Position numbers and translations under genes: made by a program. From Gemmatimonadota bacterium (GTDB lineage Bacteria; Gemmatimonadota; Gemmatimonadetes; Gemmatimonadales; GWC2-71-9): DNA of 13,727 bases. The notes under the pieces were generated by a model. That model did no database searches, was not told the DNA's origin, and saw only the letters and a program-made list of their open reading frames with translations. Of this stretch, positions 1 through 7,040 are shown in pieces. Position 1 is the first letter of the stretch. Each line of letters starts with the position of its first letter. The stretch lies in assembly GCA_003220955.1 (NCBI GenBank), contig QHTW01000046.1, forward strand, positions 1-13,727, written 5' to 3'.

Positions 1-1
1 C

Positions 2-106
2 AACCGCAGCATCAGCGGCTTCCGGATCGAGGCTGACGGCCATCTGGCGGCCGTGGGGAATGTCGGCGGCCTGCCGGCAAGCACGGTCGGATTAGTCGCC
101 CGGTAG
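2..106 (+). CDS. C-terminal end of a probable beta-propeller lactonase-like protein (partial)
   Basis: Only the last 34 codons are inside the window; the frame is open at the left edge and ends with TAG at 104-106. The residues read as a last beta-propeller blade: NRSISGFRIEADGHLAAVG followed by a tail ending GLPASTVGLVAR. An 'S-I-S-x-F-x-I-x-x-x-G-x-L' strand followed by a 'G-L-P-A-x-x-x-G-L-A/V-x-R' end is what I associate with secreted lactonase / 6-phosphogluconolactonase-like (YVTN-type) propeller proteins. The assignment rests on this short tail alone. The gene converges on the sensor kinase, with only 3 nt between the two stop codons, so there is no room for a terminator between them. 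Confidence 0.45.
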   Translation, partial: NRSISGFRIEADGHLAAVGNVGGLPASTVGLVAR

Positions 107-109
107 CCA

Positions 110-1510
110 TCAGGGGCGCTCGGCCGATGGTAGCCACAGCGTGAATGTGCTGCCTCGGCCGGGCGTGCTGTCGACGTCGATTCTCCCGCCCTGCAACTCG
201 GCGAAGAGCCGCGCGATCGCGAGTCCCAGACCGGTGCCACCCAACTCGCGGCTGCGGGACTGATCGATTCGAAAGAAGCGGTCGAAGATCCGGTCCACAT
301 GCTCGGGGGCGATGCCGGGCCCCGTATCCCGTACGCTCACGCCGACCTCGGTGCCGTTGCGTACGATGGCAAATGTCACGTTGCCCTGCGGGGTGTAACG
401 CACCGCGTTCGACGCGCGATTGAGCAAGATGTGGCGAGTGCGATCGGCATCGCCGACGGATTGTTCGGCGCGCACGACGAGCGACCTGTCCATGGCCATC
501 GCTTCGGTGATCTCGCGGACTTCGTCGACGACGGCGGTCAGGTCGAACGGAGCATGTGCCAGCGCCAACTGGCGATTCTCGCCGCGCGCGATGAGCAGCA
601 ATTCTTCCACCAGCTTCGTCGTACGGTCGAGCTCGCGTTCCATCGCCACGAGCGCGTCGCGGGTTTCGGCCTCGGTCCGTCCCTCGGCGGACGCCCATTG
701 CACCTGCGCGCGCAGGTGTGTTAGCGGCGTGCGCAGCTCGTGACTCGCGTCGGCGGTGAACGATTGCAAGGCGCGATGCGCGCGATCGACCCGCTCGAGC
801 ATGCGATTGATGCTCTCCGACAACTCCGTGACCTCGGCTTGTCCGGTCGGACTCGGTAACCGCGTGCCGAGCTCCGACGGGCCGATCGCGCGGGTCTCGC
901 TGGTGACTCGCTCCAGTGGTTGGAGGGCGTCGGCGACGGCTTGGCGCGCGCCACGCGCCGACGCGAGTGCGGCGAGCGGGAGCAGCAGGGCGGCGACGCC
1001 GATCAGGACGCCGAGCGGGACCAGATACGCGTCTCGGCTCGCCACCACGTAGAGATCGAACTCGCCCATGGTGCGATGCAGTACGCGATAGCGCCAGCGC
1101 GCCCGCTCGGTGATCGCCGAGACGAGTGCCGCGCGCGCCTGTTCGGGAGACGACTCGGGGAGGCCCTCCAGCCGCCGCGCGGGCACCCCGGGCGACAAGT
1201 AGTAGACCTGCGGCATCCCACCCGCATTCGTCGTGGTGCGGGTGATGACGACCTGGCCACCCATGGCGACCAGCTGATCGGCGAGGGCGGAGGGCATGAC
1301 GCTTCCGGGGCCGCTCGTGGAATCGCGATAGGCGCCGAGCAGTGATTGGATGACGTCGGCCGAGTGCTCGAGCGAACGACGCAGCGCCATTTCGGCGGCG
1401 GTCGCGAACAGCAGGATGACCACCACGGCGTAGCCCGCCAGCGCGGTCCACGCGACTCGGCTGAAGCGCCGCGTCAGCACCTCACTCAGGCGGCGTTCAG
1501 CCATCGCCAT
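110..1510 (-). CDS. Two-component sensor histidine kinase (HAMP-HisKA-HATPase)
   Basis: Inner-membrane sensor kinase of 466 residues, a normal length for the EnvZ/CpxA-like class. Membrane segment 1 lies at about residues 21-38 and segment 2 at about 163-183. Between them is a periplasmic domain of about 120 residues with no family I recognise. A HAMP linker (about 185-240) follows. The HisKA box FTADASHELRTPLTHLRAQ carries the phospho-accepting His257. The ATPase domain shows an N-box with Asn368 (SNAVRYTP), a G1 box DTGPGI with Asp395, an F-box (RIFDRFFRID) and a G2 box GGTGLGL (424-430). It starts 14 nt inside the end of the response regulator gene, so the two are co-transcribed and probably translationally coupled; the kinase should phosphorylate that regulator. 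The ATG at 1508-1510 was taken; a second ATG two codons later is equally possible. The signal sensed is not evident, but msrAB divergent to the pair hints at oxidative or envelope stress. Confidence 0.95.
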   Translation of the reverse strand: MAMAERRLSEVLTRRFSRVAWTALAGYAVVVILLFATAAEMALRRSLEHSADVIQSLLGAYRDSTSGPGSVMPSALADQLVAMGGQVVITRTTTNAGGMPQVYYLSPGVPARRLEGLPESSPEQARAALVSAITERARWRYRVLHRTMGEFDLYVVASRDAYLVPLGVLIGVAALLLPLAALASARGARQAVADALQPLERVTSETRAIGPSELGTRLPSPTGQAEVTELSESINRMLERVDRAHRALQSFTADASHELRTPLTHLRAQVQWASAEGRTEAETRDALVAMERELDRTTKLVEELLLIARGENRQLALAHAPFDLTAVVDEVREITEAMAMDRSLVVRAEQSVGDADRTRHILLNRASNAVRYTPQGNVTFAIVRNGTEVGVSVRDTGPGIAPEHVDRIFDRFFRIDQSRSRELGGTGLGLAIARLFAELQGGRIDVDSTPGRGSTFTLWLPSAERP

Positions 1511-2180
1511 CGGGCTCCATCCGATACCCGACGCCGCGCACCGTCTTGATCGGTACGGTGCGTCCGCCGAAGCTCAGCTTCTTGCGCAGATAGTTGACGT
1601 AGACGTCCACGACGTTCGTTTCGGGATCGAACTTGTAGTTCCACACCGCCTCGGCAATGCGCGCGCGTGACACGGTGCGACCCACGTTGCGCATCAGGAA
1701 CTCGAGCAGCGCGAACTCCCGCGGCGAGAGATCCACGAGGCGATCGGACTGCATGACGCGGCGCGTCAAGGGATCGAGTGTCACCTCGCCGACGCGCAGC
1801 GTCGCGTCCTTGTGGCGCAGCTCGGCGCGCCGAATGAGGGCGTGGACGCGCGCGAGCAGCTCCGGCAGATCGAACGGCTTCGTCACGTAGTCGTCGGCGC
1901 CGCCTTCAAGCCCGCGCACACGGGACTCGAGCTCGTCTTTCGCCGTGAGCAGCAGCACCGGAGTCGAAACGCCGCGGTTGCGCAGCTCACTCACCACACT
2001 GAACCCGTCGCGCCCCGGCAGCATGACGTCGAGCACGAGGCAACTGAACGTTTCCTCGAGCGCACGTTCCAAAGCGCGATCACCGGAGTCGGTCTCCGTG
2101 ACGCCGTAGCCCTCTTCGCGGAACGCCTTGCTCAGGAAGCGCCTGAGATCGCGATCGTCTTCGACGAGAAGTATCTGCAC
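1497..2180 (-). CDS. OmpR/PhoB-family response regulator
   Basis: DNA-binding response regulator of 227 residues, typical length for the family. The receiver domain (1-about 115) has the acidic pocket Glu7/Asp8/Asp9, phospho-acceptor Asp51 in LVLDVMLPGRDG, Thr79 and Lys101 (TKPF), so all catalytic residues are present. The C-terminal winged helix (about 130-222) shows the OmpR hallmarks: LSPREFALLEFLMRN, a recognition-helix region NVVDVYVNYLRKKL, and the wing ending in VRGVGYRM. The start is GTG (2178-2180), giving MQILLVEDD, which fits the family N-terminus exactly. It precedes the kinase with a 14-nt overlap. The gene is divergent from msrAB, with 112 nt between, so it could control that gene as well as itself; this is inference from position. 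Confidence 0.95.
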   Translation of the reverse strand: MQILLVEDDRDLRRFLSKAFREEGYGVTETDSGDRALERALEETFSCLVLDVMLPGRDGFSVVSELRNRGVSTPVLLLTAKDELESRVRGLEGGADDYVTKPFDLPELLARVHALIRRAELRHKDATLRVGEVTLDPLTRRVMQSDRLVDLSPREFALLEFLMRNVGRTVSRARIAEAVWNYKFDPETNVVDVYVNYLRKKLSFGGRTVPIKTVRGVGYRMEPDGDG

Positions 2181-2292
2181 GGGGCTAACCTACGGGGGCC
2201 GTCGACCTGCGGGCAATGTGAAAAAGATGAGAAAGCTCTAAGCATGCTCGCCGGCACTTCCCTGGAAATGGGCGTTCCGTCATTATCAGCGC
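2181..2292. promoter_or_regulatory. Divergent intergenic region between response regulator and msrAB
   Basis: This 112-nt gap separates two divergently transcribed genes and must carry both promoters. On the - strand, TTGCCC and TAGGTT spaced by 18 nt sit just before the regulator's GTG, with only a few bases between the putative -10 and the start codon. That would mean a very short leader or leaderless transcript. An A-rich stretch (around 2219-2235) lies mid-gap. No good Shine-Dalgarno precedes the msrAB ATG. There is no obvious repeated binding site for the regulator. The promoter calls are guesses; the divergent arrangement is certain. Confidence 0.35.
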
Positions 2293-3345
2293 ATGAACAT
2301 TGCACTGCTATTGGCCCTGAGCCTCGCCACGCCGCTCGATACCGCCACGTTTGCCGGCGGCTGCTTCTGGACGATGGAGCACGCCTACGACGACTTGCCG
2401 GGCGTGATCTCGGCGACGTCCGGATTCATGGGCGGCAGCATCAAGAACCCGACCTACATGCAGGTTGTCGAGGGAAACACCGGCCACCTCGAATCCGTAC
2501 AGGTAGTCTACGATCCCGCCAAGGTCAGCTACGAGACGCTGCTCTGGACCTTCTGGCACAACATCGACCCGTTCCAGGCGGACGGGCAGGCGTGTGACAC
2601 TGGGCCCAACTATCACACCGCGGTCTTTGTCCGCGGTACCGAGCAGCGCCGGGCCGCCAGCACGACGCGCCAGCAGATCAGCGACCGCTTCCATCGCGAG
2701 GTCGCGACCCAAGTTCTCACCGCCGGCGCGTTCTACGCGGCCGAAGAGTACCACCAGGAGTACGCCAAGAAGAATCCCGTGCGCTACGGGATGTATCGCG
2801 CCGGCTGCGGCCGCGATCGGCAGCTGCGCGAGATCTGGGGTGACGAGGCAGGCAAGGTCAGTGCGGCATCATCAACCACTCCAATCAGACAGGCGATGTA
2901 TACCGTGAAGCCAAAACCGAGCGACGCCGAATTACGCCGCACCCTGACGCCGGTGCAGTACGAAGTCACGCAACACGAGGCGACCGAGCGGCCGTTCCAG
3001 AACGAGTTTTGGGACAATCACCAGGAAGGGATCTACGTCGACGTCGTATCCGGCGAGCCGCTGTTCAGCTCGGTCGACAAGTTCGATTCGCAGACGGGGT
3101 GGCCGAGCTTCACGCGGCCGCTCGAGGCGAGCAACATCCAGGAGAAATCGGACCACTCGCTGTTCATGGCGCGGACCGAAGTGCGCTCCGCGCACGCCAA
3201 CTCGCACCTCGGCCACGTCTTCGATGACGGACCGAAGCCGACGGGGCTACGCTACTGCATCAATTCGGCGTCGCTGCGGTTTATTCCCGTGGCGCGGCTG
3301 GAAGCTGAGGGGTACGGCCAGTACCTGGCCTTGTTCAAGAAGTAG
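2293..3345 (+). CDS. msrAB: Bifunctional peptide-methionine sulfoxide reductase MsrA-MsrB fusion
   Basis: The 350-residue protein repairs oxidised methionine: the N-terminal MsrA domain acts on the S epimer and the C-terminal MsrB domain on the R epimer of methionine sulfoxide. MsrA (about 17-183) has the catalytic GCFW motif (Cys24), and ends in NPVRYGMYRAGCGRDRQLREIWG with Cys172 as the likely resolving cysteine; Cys101 is another candidate. MsrB (about 212-345) has GWPSF, HLGHVFDDGP and the catalytic Cys322 in RYCINSASLRF. The two CxxC zinc motifs of zinc-type MsrB are absent (GIYVDVVSGEPLFSS), as in fused PilB-like enzymes. The usual resolving Cys before GWPSF is replaced (DSQTGWPSF). A short hydrophobic stretch (3-12) precedes the MsrA fold and could be a minimal export signal, but it has no basic n-region, so periplasmic location is uncertain. 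There is no in-frame alternative start upstream before a stop at 2239. Confidence 0.95.
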   Translation: MNIALLLALSLATPLDTATFAGGCFWTMEHAYDDLPGVISATSGFMGGSIKNPTYMQVVEGNTGHLESVQVVYDPAKVSYETLLWTFWHNIDPFQADGQACDTGPNYHTAVFVRGTEQRRAASTTRQQISDRFHREVATQVLTAGAFYAAEEYHQEYAKKNPVRYGMYRAGCGRDRQLREIWGDEAGKVSAASSTTPIRQAMYTVKPKPSDAELRRTLTPVQYEVTQHEATERPFQNEFWDNHQEGIYVDVVSGEPLFSSVDKFDSQTGWPSFTRPLEASNIQEKSDHSLFMARTEVRSAHANSHLGHVFDDGPKPTGLRYCINSASLRFIPVARLEAEGYGQYLALFKK

Positions 3346-3349
3346 TGAT

Positions 3350-3383
3350 GTAGGGGCGCAGCATGCTGCGCCCCTACCTTTTC
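3350..3383 (+). terminator. Perfect 28-bp palindrome followed by TTTT; terminator of msrAB and possible dispersed repeat
   Basis: The left arm GTAGGGGCGCAGCA (3350-3363) is matched exactly by its reverse complement at 3364-3377. It is followed on the + strand by C-TTTT-C, starting 5 nt after the msrAB stop codon. A 14-bp arm with no fixed loop would form a strong cruciform or hairpin (a few central bases would open as loop), and the short T-run suits intrinsic termination of msrAB. On the - strand the T-tract is poor, and the last 3-4 bases of the palindrome overlap the stop codon of the convergent small gene (3374-3376). Perfection at this length, with a GCATGC centre, also resembles a REP-type mobile palindrome. 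Confidence 0.7.
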
Positions 3384-3706
3384 TGACGTTCGAGGAGACC
3401 GACGGCGAGGTGCAGACGTTCGATCGCCGCGCTGAGGTCCTCGCTCGGTCCTGAAGACAGCTCCCCGACCAACGCGACTTCCCGGAGTAGCTGCAAGGCG
3501 TTGCGCACGTGCTCGACCGGCCGCTCGGCATTGGGGGTGCGTAGGGCCCGACCGCGGCGGTCGAGCGTGCTCCGGCGCTCGGACCCACGGCGCCGGTCGA
3601 CGACGCGGCGACGCTCGTCTGTCATGACCATGACAGATTGGCGACGTGGCTCTGACCGGCGATCGTTGCCGCTGCGACGGTCGGCCCACATTCTGGTGAA
3701 AGTCAC
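3374..3706 (-). CDS. Small Arg-rich RRSGxDRR protein of unknown function (copy 1)
   Basis: About 110 residues, no named family recognised. From the ATG at 3691 (Met1), the N-terminal half carries repeated basic-acidic blocks: RRSGNDRR (5-12), RRRGSERR (33-40) and LDRRG (43-47). The C-terminal half is a predicted amphipathic helical pair (VRNALQLLREVALVGEL, then LSAAIERLHLAVGLLER). The same plan, Arg blocks followed by ALQLL/VLELL and a ...RLHLAVGLLER/RLRFALERME helix, recurs in the small protein at 7070-7318, so the two are homologous. The start is uncertain. GTG at 3704-3706 has GAGG about 10 nt upstream; ATG at 3689-3691 lacks a ribosome site; ATG at 3797-3799 would add a dissimilar N-terminus and leave only 28 nt before the divergent gene. 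The paralogue begins just before its first Arg block, which favours the shorter forms. There is no membrane segment or signal peptide; probably cytosolic. Confidence 0.7.
   Translation of the reverse strand: MTFTRMWADRRSGNDRRSEPRRQSVMVMTDERRRVVDRRRGSERRSTLDRRGRALRTPNAERPVEHVRNALQLLREVALVGELSSGPSEDLSAAIERLHLAVGLLERQKR
3618..3637. repeat. 20-bp inverted repeat inside the small RRSGxDRR gene
   Basis: The arms TCTGTCATG and CATGACAGA are perfect reverse complements separated by AC. It lies in the coding sequence of the small protein, over codons for V-M-V-M-T, between the first and second Arg blocks. Two ATG codons fall within it on the - strand. It could be an operator-like site for a dimeric regulator or simply a chance result of the ATG-GTC-ATG codons. 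The sequence shows only the symmetry. Confidence 0.4.
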
Positions 3707-3827
3707 TACGCGGACGCCTCGCGCCGGACGGGGAACACGGTCCAAAGGGCCCGGCGAACCTACAACGAAACCAACCATTTGTCGAATCGTACCATCCAAG
3801 CAATAGCCTCAATTCCCGGGACAATTC

Positions 3828-6311
3828 ATGATGCCGTTGCTGCCGGTCGCTACGGTCGTGTTGGCTCTGCAAAGCGCTGCGTCACCGCCTCCCCCAAAGG
3901 CGCCGTCGGCGACCACCGCCGTCGCCGAGCGTGCGACGACCCCACCGGTGATCGACGGCAAAGGCAATGACGCCGTCTGGCGCATCGCCCCCGTCATCAA
4001 GGACTTCCGGCAATTTCAACCGACCGAGGACGGAAACCCGAGTTTCCCGACGGAGGCGAAGGTCGCGTACGACGATCAGAACCTCTACGTGTTCGTGCGG
4101 GCGTTCGACACCCATCCCGACAGCATCAAGAAGCTCCTCGCCCGCCGTGACGTTCGCATCTGCTGTGATCAGATCAAAATCGTCATCGACTCCTATCACG
4201 ACCGCCGCACCGGATTCGAATTCGCGGTCAATCCCGGCGGCGTGAAGCGGGATTACGCGATGTACGGCGATGACCAGCAGGAAGACGACGCGTGGGATGG
4301 CGTCTGGGAGGTCGCGACTCAAATCGACTCGCTCGGCTGGACCGCGGAGTTCCGGTTCCCGCTGTCGCAGCTGCGCTATGCGCACCAGGCCAGCAACGTC
4401 TTCGGCTTTGCCATCTGGCGTGACATCGATCGCCACGGCGGTGAGCGCGTCGGCTGGCCGGTGTATCGGCCGTCCCGGCGCGGCTTTGTCTCGCAGCTCG
4501 GCGATCTCGTGGGCCTCGACGGCCTGCCCGCGCCGCGGCGCTTGGAGCTGGCGCCCTATGCCGTGACGAAGAACGTGCCCGAGGCCGGGTTCCAGCACAA
4601 CCAGACGTTCGACGGCGGGGCCGACATCAAGTACGGGATCACCTCGAACATCACGATCGACGCGACCGTCAACCCCGATTTCGGGCAAGTCGATGCCGAC
4701 CCGTCGGTCGTGAACCTCACGTCGTTCGAGACCTTCTATCAGGAACGGCGACCGTTCTTTGTCGAGGGGACCGGCATCTTCAATTTCCCCGTCGACTGCA
4801 GCGCCGTGAACTGCGGGCCGGAAGGTCTGTTCTATTCGCGGCGGATCGGGCACGACCCCAGCCGGATTCTCGGTGCCGCGAAGATCTCGGGCAGATTGGC
4901 CAGCGGTCTCACGATCGGCGCGGTGGAGGGGATTACCAAGAAAGCGGACGTCGGTGGCGCCACGCTCGAGCCCTTCACCAATTACGGCGTGCTCCGCCTG
5001 TCGCAGGATCTACGCAAAGGGCAGAGCGGCTTCGGCATCGTGGCGACGGCCGTGAACCGCAATGTCGACCAGTTCACCATCGGCCTGCGTGATCAGGCAT
5101 ACGTCGGTGCCGCGGATTTCCGCCATCGCTTCTATGGCGGCACGTACGAGCTGACGGGCTCGCTCGATTTCAGCACGGTCGGTGGCAGTGCGGCCGCGAT
5201 CAACGCCACGCAGCGCAATTCGACCCATCTCTACCAACGTCCCGACAATCACCTCGACTACGACAGCACACGGACCTCCCTATCCGGGAATTCCGAGGAG
5301 ATTCTGCTCACGCGTCGGAGCGGATTCATTCAGGGCCAGACGAGCTATCTGCGCCGCTCCTCCGGTTTCGAGGTCAACGATCTCGGCTTTTTGTTCAGTG
5401 CCAATCAGCAGCAGTGGAACAACTGGGTCAGTCTGAACTGGACACAGCAGACGAAGCTGTTCCAGCGCGCGTTTTGGAATTTCAACTGGTGGCAGTACTG
5501 GACGGCGAGCGACGGCCTCCCTACGGAGCGCGCCTTCAACACCAACGCCCATATGCAGCTCAAGAATCAGTGGTTCTTCCATCTCGGTGGGACCATCGGC
5601 GGGCTGGGCGGCACGTACTGCGCTTACTGTGCGCGTGGTGGCCCGGCGCTGCGGGTCGACAAGTACGTCGCGCCGTGGGCCGCCTTCGGCGGCGACCAGC
5701 GGGCCGTGATCACGCCCTACATGTTCGTGAATTTCGTGACGAAGGACGGCGGCCGTTCGACGTCGCTCAGTTGGAGTCCCGAGATCGACGTGCGCATCTC
5801 TTCGCAGTTCCGCGGCTCGGTGAGCGCCAACATCTCGCACGACATTGCAGACCGGCAGGACTTGCCTCCCAAAGACTCGGTGGGCGTGCACTACTTGTTT
5901 GCCCACATCGATCAGAAGACGGTCTCGACGACGTTCCGCGTGGACTACACGGCGACACCCACACTCACCGTTCAGCTCTATGCTTCACCCTTCGTGAGCA
6001 AGGCGCATTACTCCAACTTGCGTGAGCTGTCCGCGACGCCGCGGGCCGACGCCTATGACGATCGCTACCAGCCGTATGCGGGATCGTCGCCGTTCTTCGA
6101 GGACTTCAACAGCAAGTTCTTCAACTCCAACCTGGTCGTGCGCTGGGAGTATCGGCCGGGTTCGACGTTGTTCGTGGTGTGGAGCCAGGGGCGGGACGAC
6201 TTCGAGCCGGCGATGGGAACGCGTAACGTGACGGGCGACTTCGGCCGGCTGTTCAATGCCTATCCGCGGAACACGCTCCTGGTGAAGGCGTCGTACTGGC
6301 TGAACCGCTAG
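3828..6311 (+). CDS. DUF5916 outer-membrane protein with N-terminal CBM9-like domain
   Basis: 827 residues, usual length for the family. A signal peptide (1-about 18, hydrophobic 4-14, cleavage near LQSAAS) leads to a Pro-rich linker. A carbohydrate-binding family-9-like beta-sandwich follows (about 38-205), recognisable from PPVIDGKGNDAVW, AYDDQNLYVFVRAFD and WDGVWEVATQIDSLGWTAEFRFP. The remainder is the DUF5916 region, starting with the conserved NPDFGQVDADPSVVNLT and FYQERRPFFVEGTGIF segments and continuing as alternating beta strands to the C-terminus ALL-type end LLVKASYWLNR. This pattern suggests an outer-membrane beta-barrel. The family function is not established; binding or uptake of a glycan or other polymer is an inference from the CBM9-like part. 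The start is the first of two adjacent ATGs, with GGGAC a few nt upstream. No operon partner lies on the + strand; it ends in a shared CTAG with the convergent HAD gene. Confidence 0.9.
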   Translation: MMPLLPVATVVLALQSAASPPPPKAPSATTAVAERATTPPVIDGKGNDAVWRIAPVIKDFRQFQPTEDGNPSFPTEAKVAYDDQNLYVFVRAFDTHPDSIKKLLARRDVRICCDQIKIVIDSYHDRRTGFEFAVNPGGVKRDYAMYGDDQQEDDAWDGVWEVATQIDSLGWTAEFRFPLSQLRYAHQASNVFGFAIWRDIDRHGGERVGWPVYRPSRRGFVSQLGDLVGLDGLPAPRRLELAPYAVTKNVPEAGFQHNQTFDGGADIKYGITSNITIDATVNPDFGQVDADPSVVNLTSFETFYQERRPFFVEGTGIFNFPVDCSAVNCGPEGLFYSRRIGHDPSRILGAAKISGRLASGLTIGAVEGITKKADVGGATLEPFTNYGVLRLSQDLRKGQSGFGIVATAVNRNVDQFTIGLRDQAYVGAADFRHRFYGGTYELTGSLDFSTVGGSAAAINATQRNSTHLYQRPDNHLDYDSTRTSLSGNSEEILLTRRSGFIQGQTSYLRRSSGFEVNDLGFLFSANQQQWNNWVSLNWTQQTKLFQRAFWNFNWWQYWTASDGLPTERAFNTNAHMQLKNQWFFHLGGTIGGLGGTYCAYCARGGPALRVDKYVAPWAAFGGDQRAVITPYMFVNFVTKDGGRSTSLSWSPEIDVRISSQFRGSVSANISHDIADRQDLPPKDSVGVHYLFAHIDQKTVSTTFRVDYTATPTLTVQLYASPFVSKAHYSNLRELSATPRADAYDDRYQPYAGSSPFFEDFNSKFFNSNLVVRWEYRPGSTLFVVWSQGRDDFEPAMGTRNVTGDFGRLFNAYPRNTLLVKASYWLNR

Positions 6312-6979
6312 TCACGAATTCCTAGCTCATCGAGGTGGCGCAGGAGGTCTGCCGGGTCTTCATAGACCCGGTAGGCCCCTGCTCGTTCCAGCTCCTCCTG
6401 CCCGTATCCGCCCGACAACAGTCCGACGCCGAGCGCGCGGGCGCGACGCGCGGCGAGCAGATCCCACACGCTGTCCCCCACGGCGATCGCCGATTCGGGC
6501 GGCACGCCGAGGCGGGCGGCTGCGGCAATCCAGAGGTCGGGGTTGGGCTTGGCGTGCGCGACGTCGTCGCGGGTGATCACCGGCACGCCGGGCGGCAGGT
6601 TCACCAGCTTCAGCAGCGGGCGCGCACTCGCGAGCGCGCCGCTGGTCGCGACGGCCCAGGCCACGCCCATCTTGGTGAGATAGCGGACGAGGTCTTGCGC
6701 GCCGGGCAGGGGGCGCACGTCGCGCAGCTGCGCCGCGAACAGTCGCGCGTGCGTTCGCTTGAGCTTGGCCGCCTCCTTCTCGCTCAACTCGTGTCCCGTC
6801 TCGCGGGCCAGGCTGTCCGCCAGCAGCCCGCCACTCATGCCGATGCGCCGGTGGATGCGCCAGACGGACAGCTCGATGCCGCCGAGCTCGAGCGCCTTGT
6901 GCCAGGCGATGGCGTGCTGGTATACGCTGTCGATGAGCGTGCCATCCAGATCGAGGAGGAGCGCCGGACGATCGGTCAT
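6308..6979 (-). CDS. HAD-superfamily hydrolase, phosphoglycolate-phosphatase/beta-phosphoglucomutase-like
   Basis: 223 residues, usual length for HAD subfamily IA. All four motifs are present: motif I DLDGTLID (nucleophile Asp10, general acid Asp12), motif II ATSG (Thr112/Ser113), motif III Lys144 in AKPNPDLW, and motif IV GDSVWD (Asp169, Asp173). An alpha-helical cap (about 18-85) lies between motif I and II as in type C1 caps. It should be a Mg-dependent cytosolic phosphatase or mutase for a small phosphorylated metabolite; the substrate cannot be read from the sequence. Its stop codon shares CTAG (6308-6311) with the stop of the DUF5916 gene. It lies downstream of the kor operon on the same strand but behind a terminator, so it probably has its own promoter or depends on readthrough. 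No clear Shine-Dalgarno precedes the ATG. Confidence 0.92.
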   Translation of the reverse strand: MTDRPALLLDLDGTLIDSVYQHAIAWHKALELGGIELSVWRIHRRIGMSGGLLADSLARETGHELSEKEAAKLKRTHARLFAAQLRDVRPLPGAQDLVRYLTKMGVAWAVATSGALASARPLLKLVNLPPGVPVITRDDVAHAKPNPDLWIAAAARLGVPPESAIAVGDSVWDLLAARRARALGVGLLSGGYGQEELERAGAYRVYEDPADLLRHLDELGIRD

Positions 6980-6990
6980 AGTTGATGACT

Positions 6991-7030
6991 AAAGAATACG
7001 AGCCGGGGAACGCTTTCGCCCCCCGGCTCG
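6991..7030 (-). terminator. Intrinsic terminator of the prodh-korA-korB-small protein operon
   Basis: Read on the - strand, the stem CGAGCCGGGG (7030-7021) pairs perfectly with CCCCGGCTCG (7008-6999). The loop is 12 nt and is followed by TATTCTTT. The 10-bp GC-rich stem plus T-rich tail about 40 nt after the last gene of the operon is a standard Rho-independent terminator. The following TATTCT could also serve as a -10 element for the HAD gene. Confidence 0.8.
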
Positions 7031-7040
7031 CCCCACGTCA

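Noticed and set aside
12..1451. Long antisense-frame ORF of 479 codons on the - strand over the kinase
   Set aside because: It is Arg/Pro/Gly-rich with no domain and lies on the same strand in another frame as the kinase, which has every catalytic motif. Long shadow frames are common at this GC content.
3501..3806. Arg/Ser-rich + strand ORF opposite the small gene
   Set aside because: Its RRS repeats are the reverse-complement reading of the Arg blocks of the real gene.
3252..3872. 206-codon - strand ORF spanning the small Arg-rich gene and the 28-bp palindrome
   Set aside because: It reads through the palindrome into msrAB antisense and loses the RRSGxDRR pattern shared with the second copy; the other frame (3374-3706) is supported by homology between the two small proteins.
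5280..5906. 208-codon - strand ORF opposite the DUF5916 gene
   Set aside because: A shadow of the beta-barrel coding region, with no ribosome site or domain.
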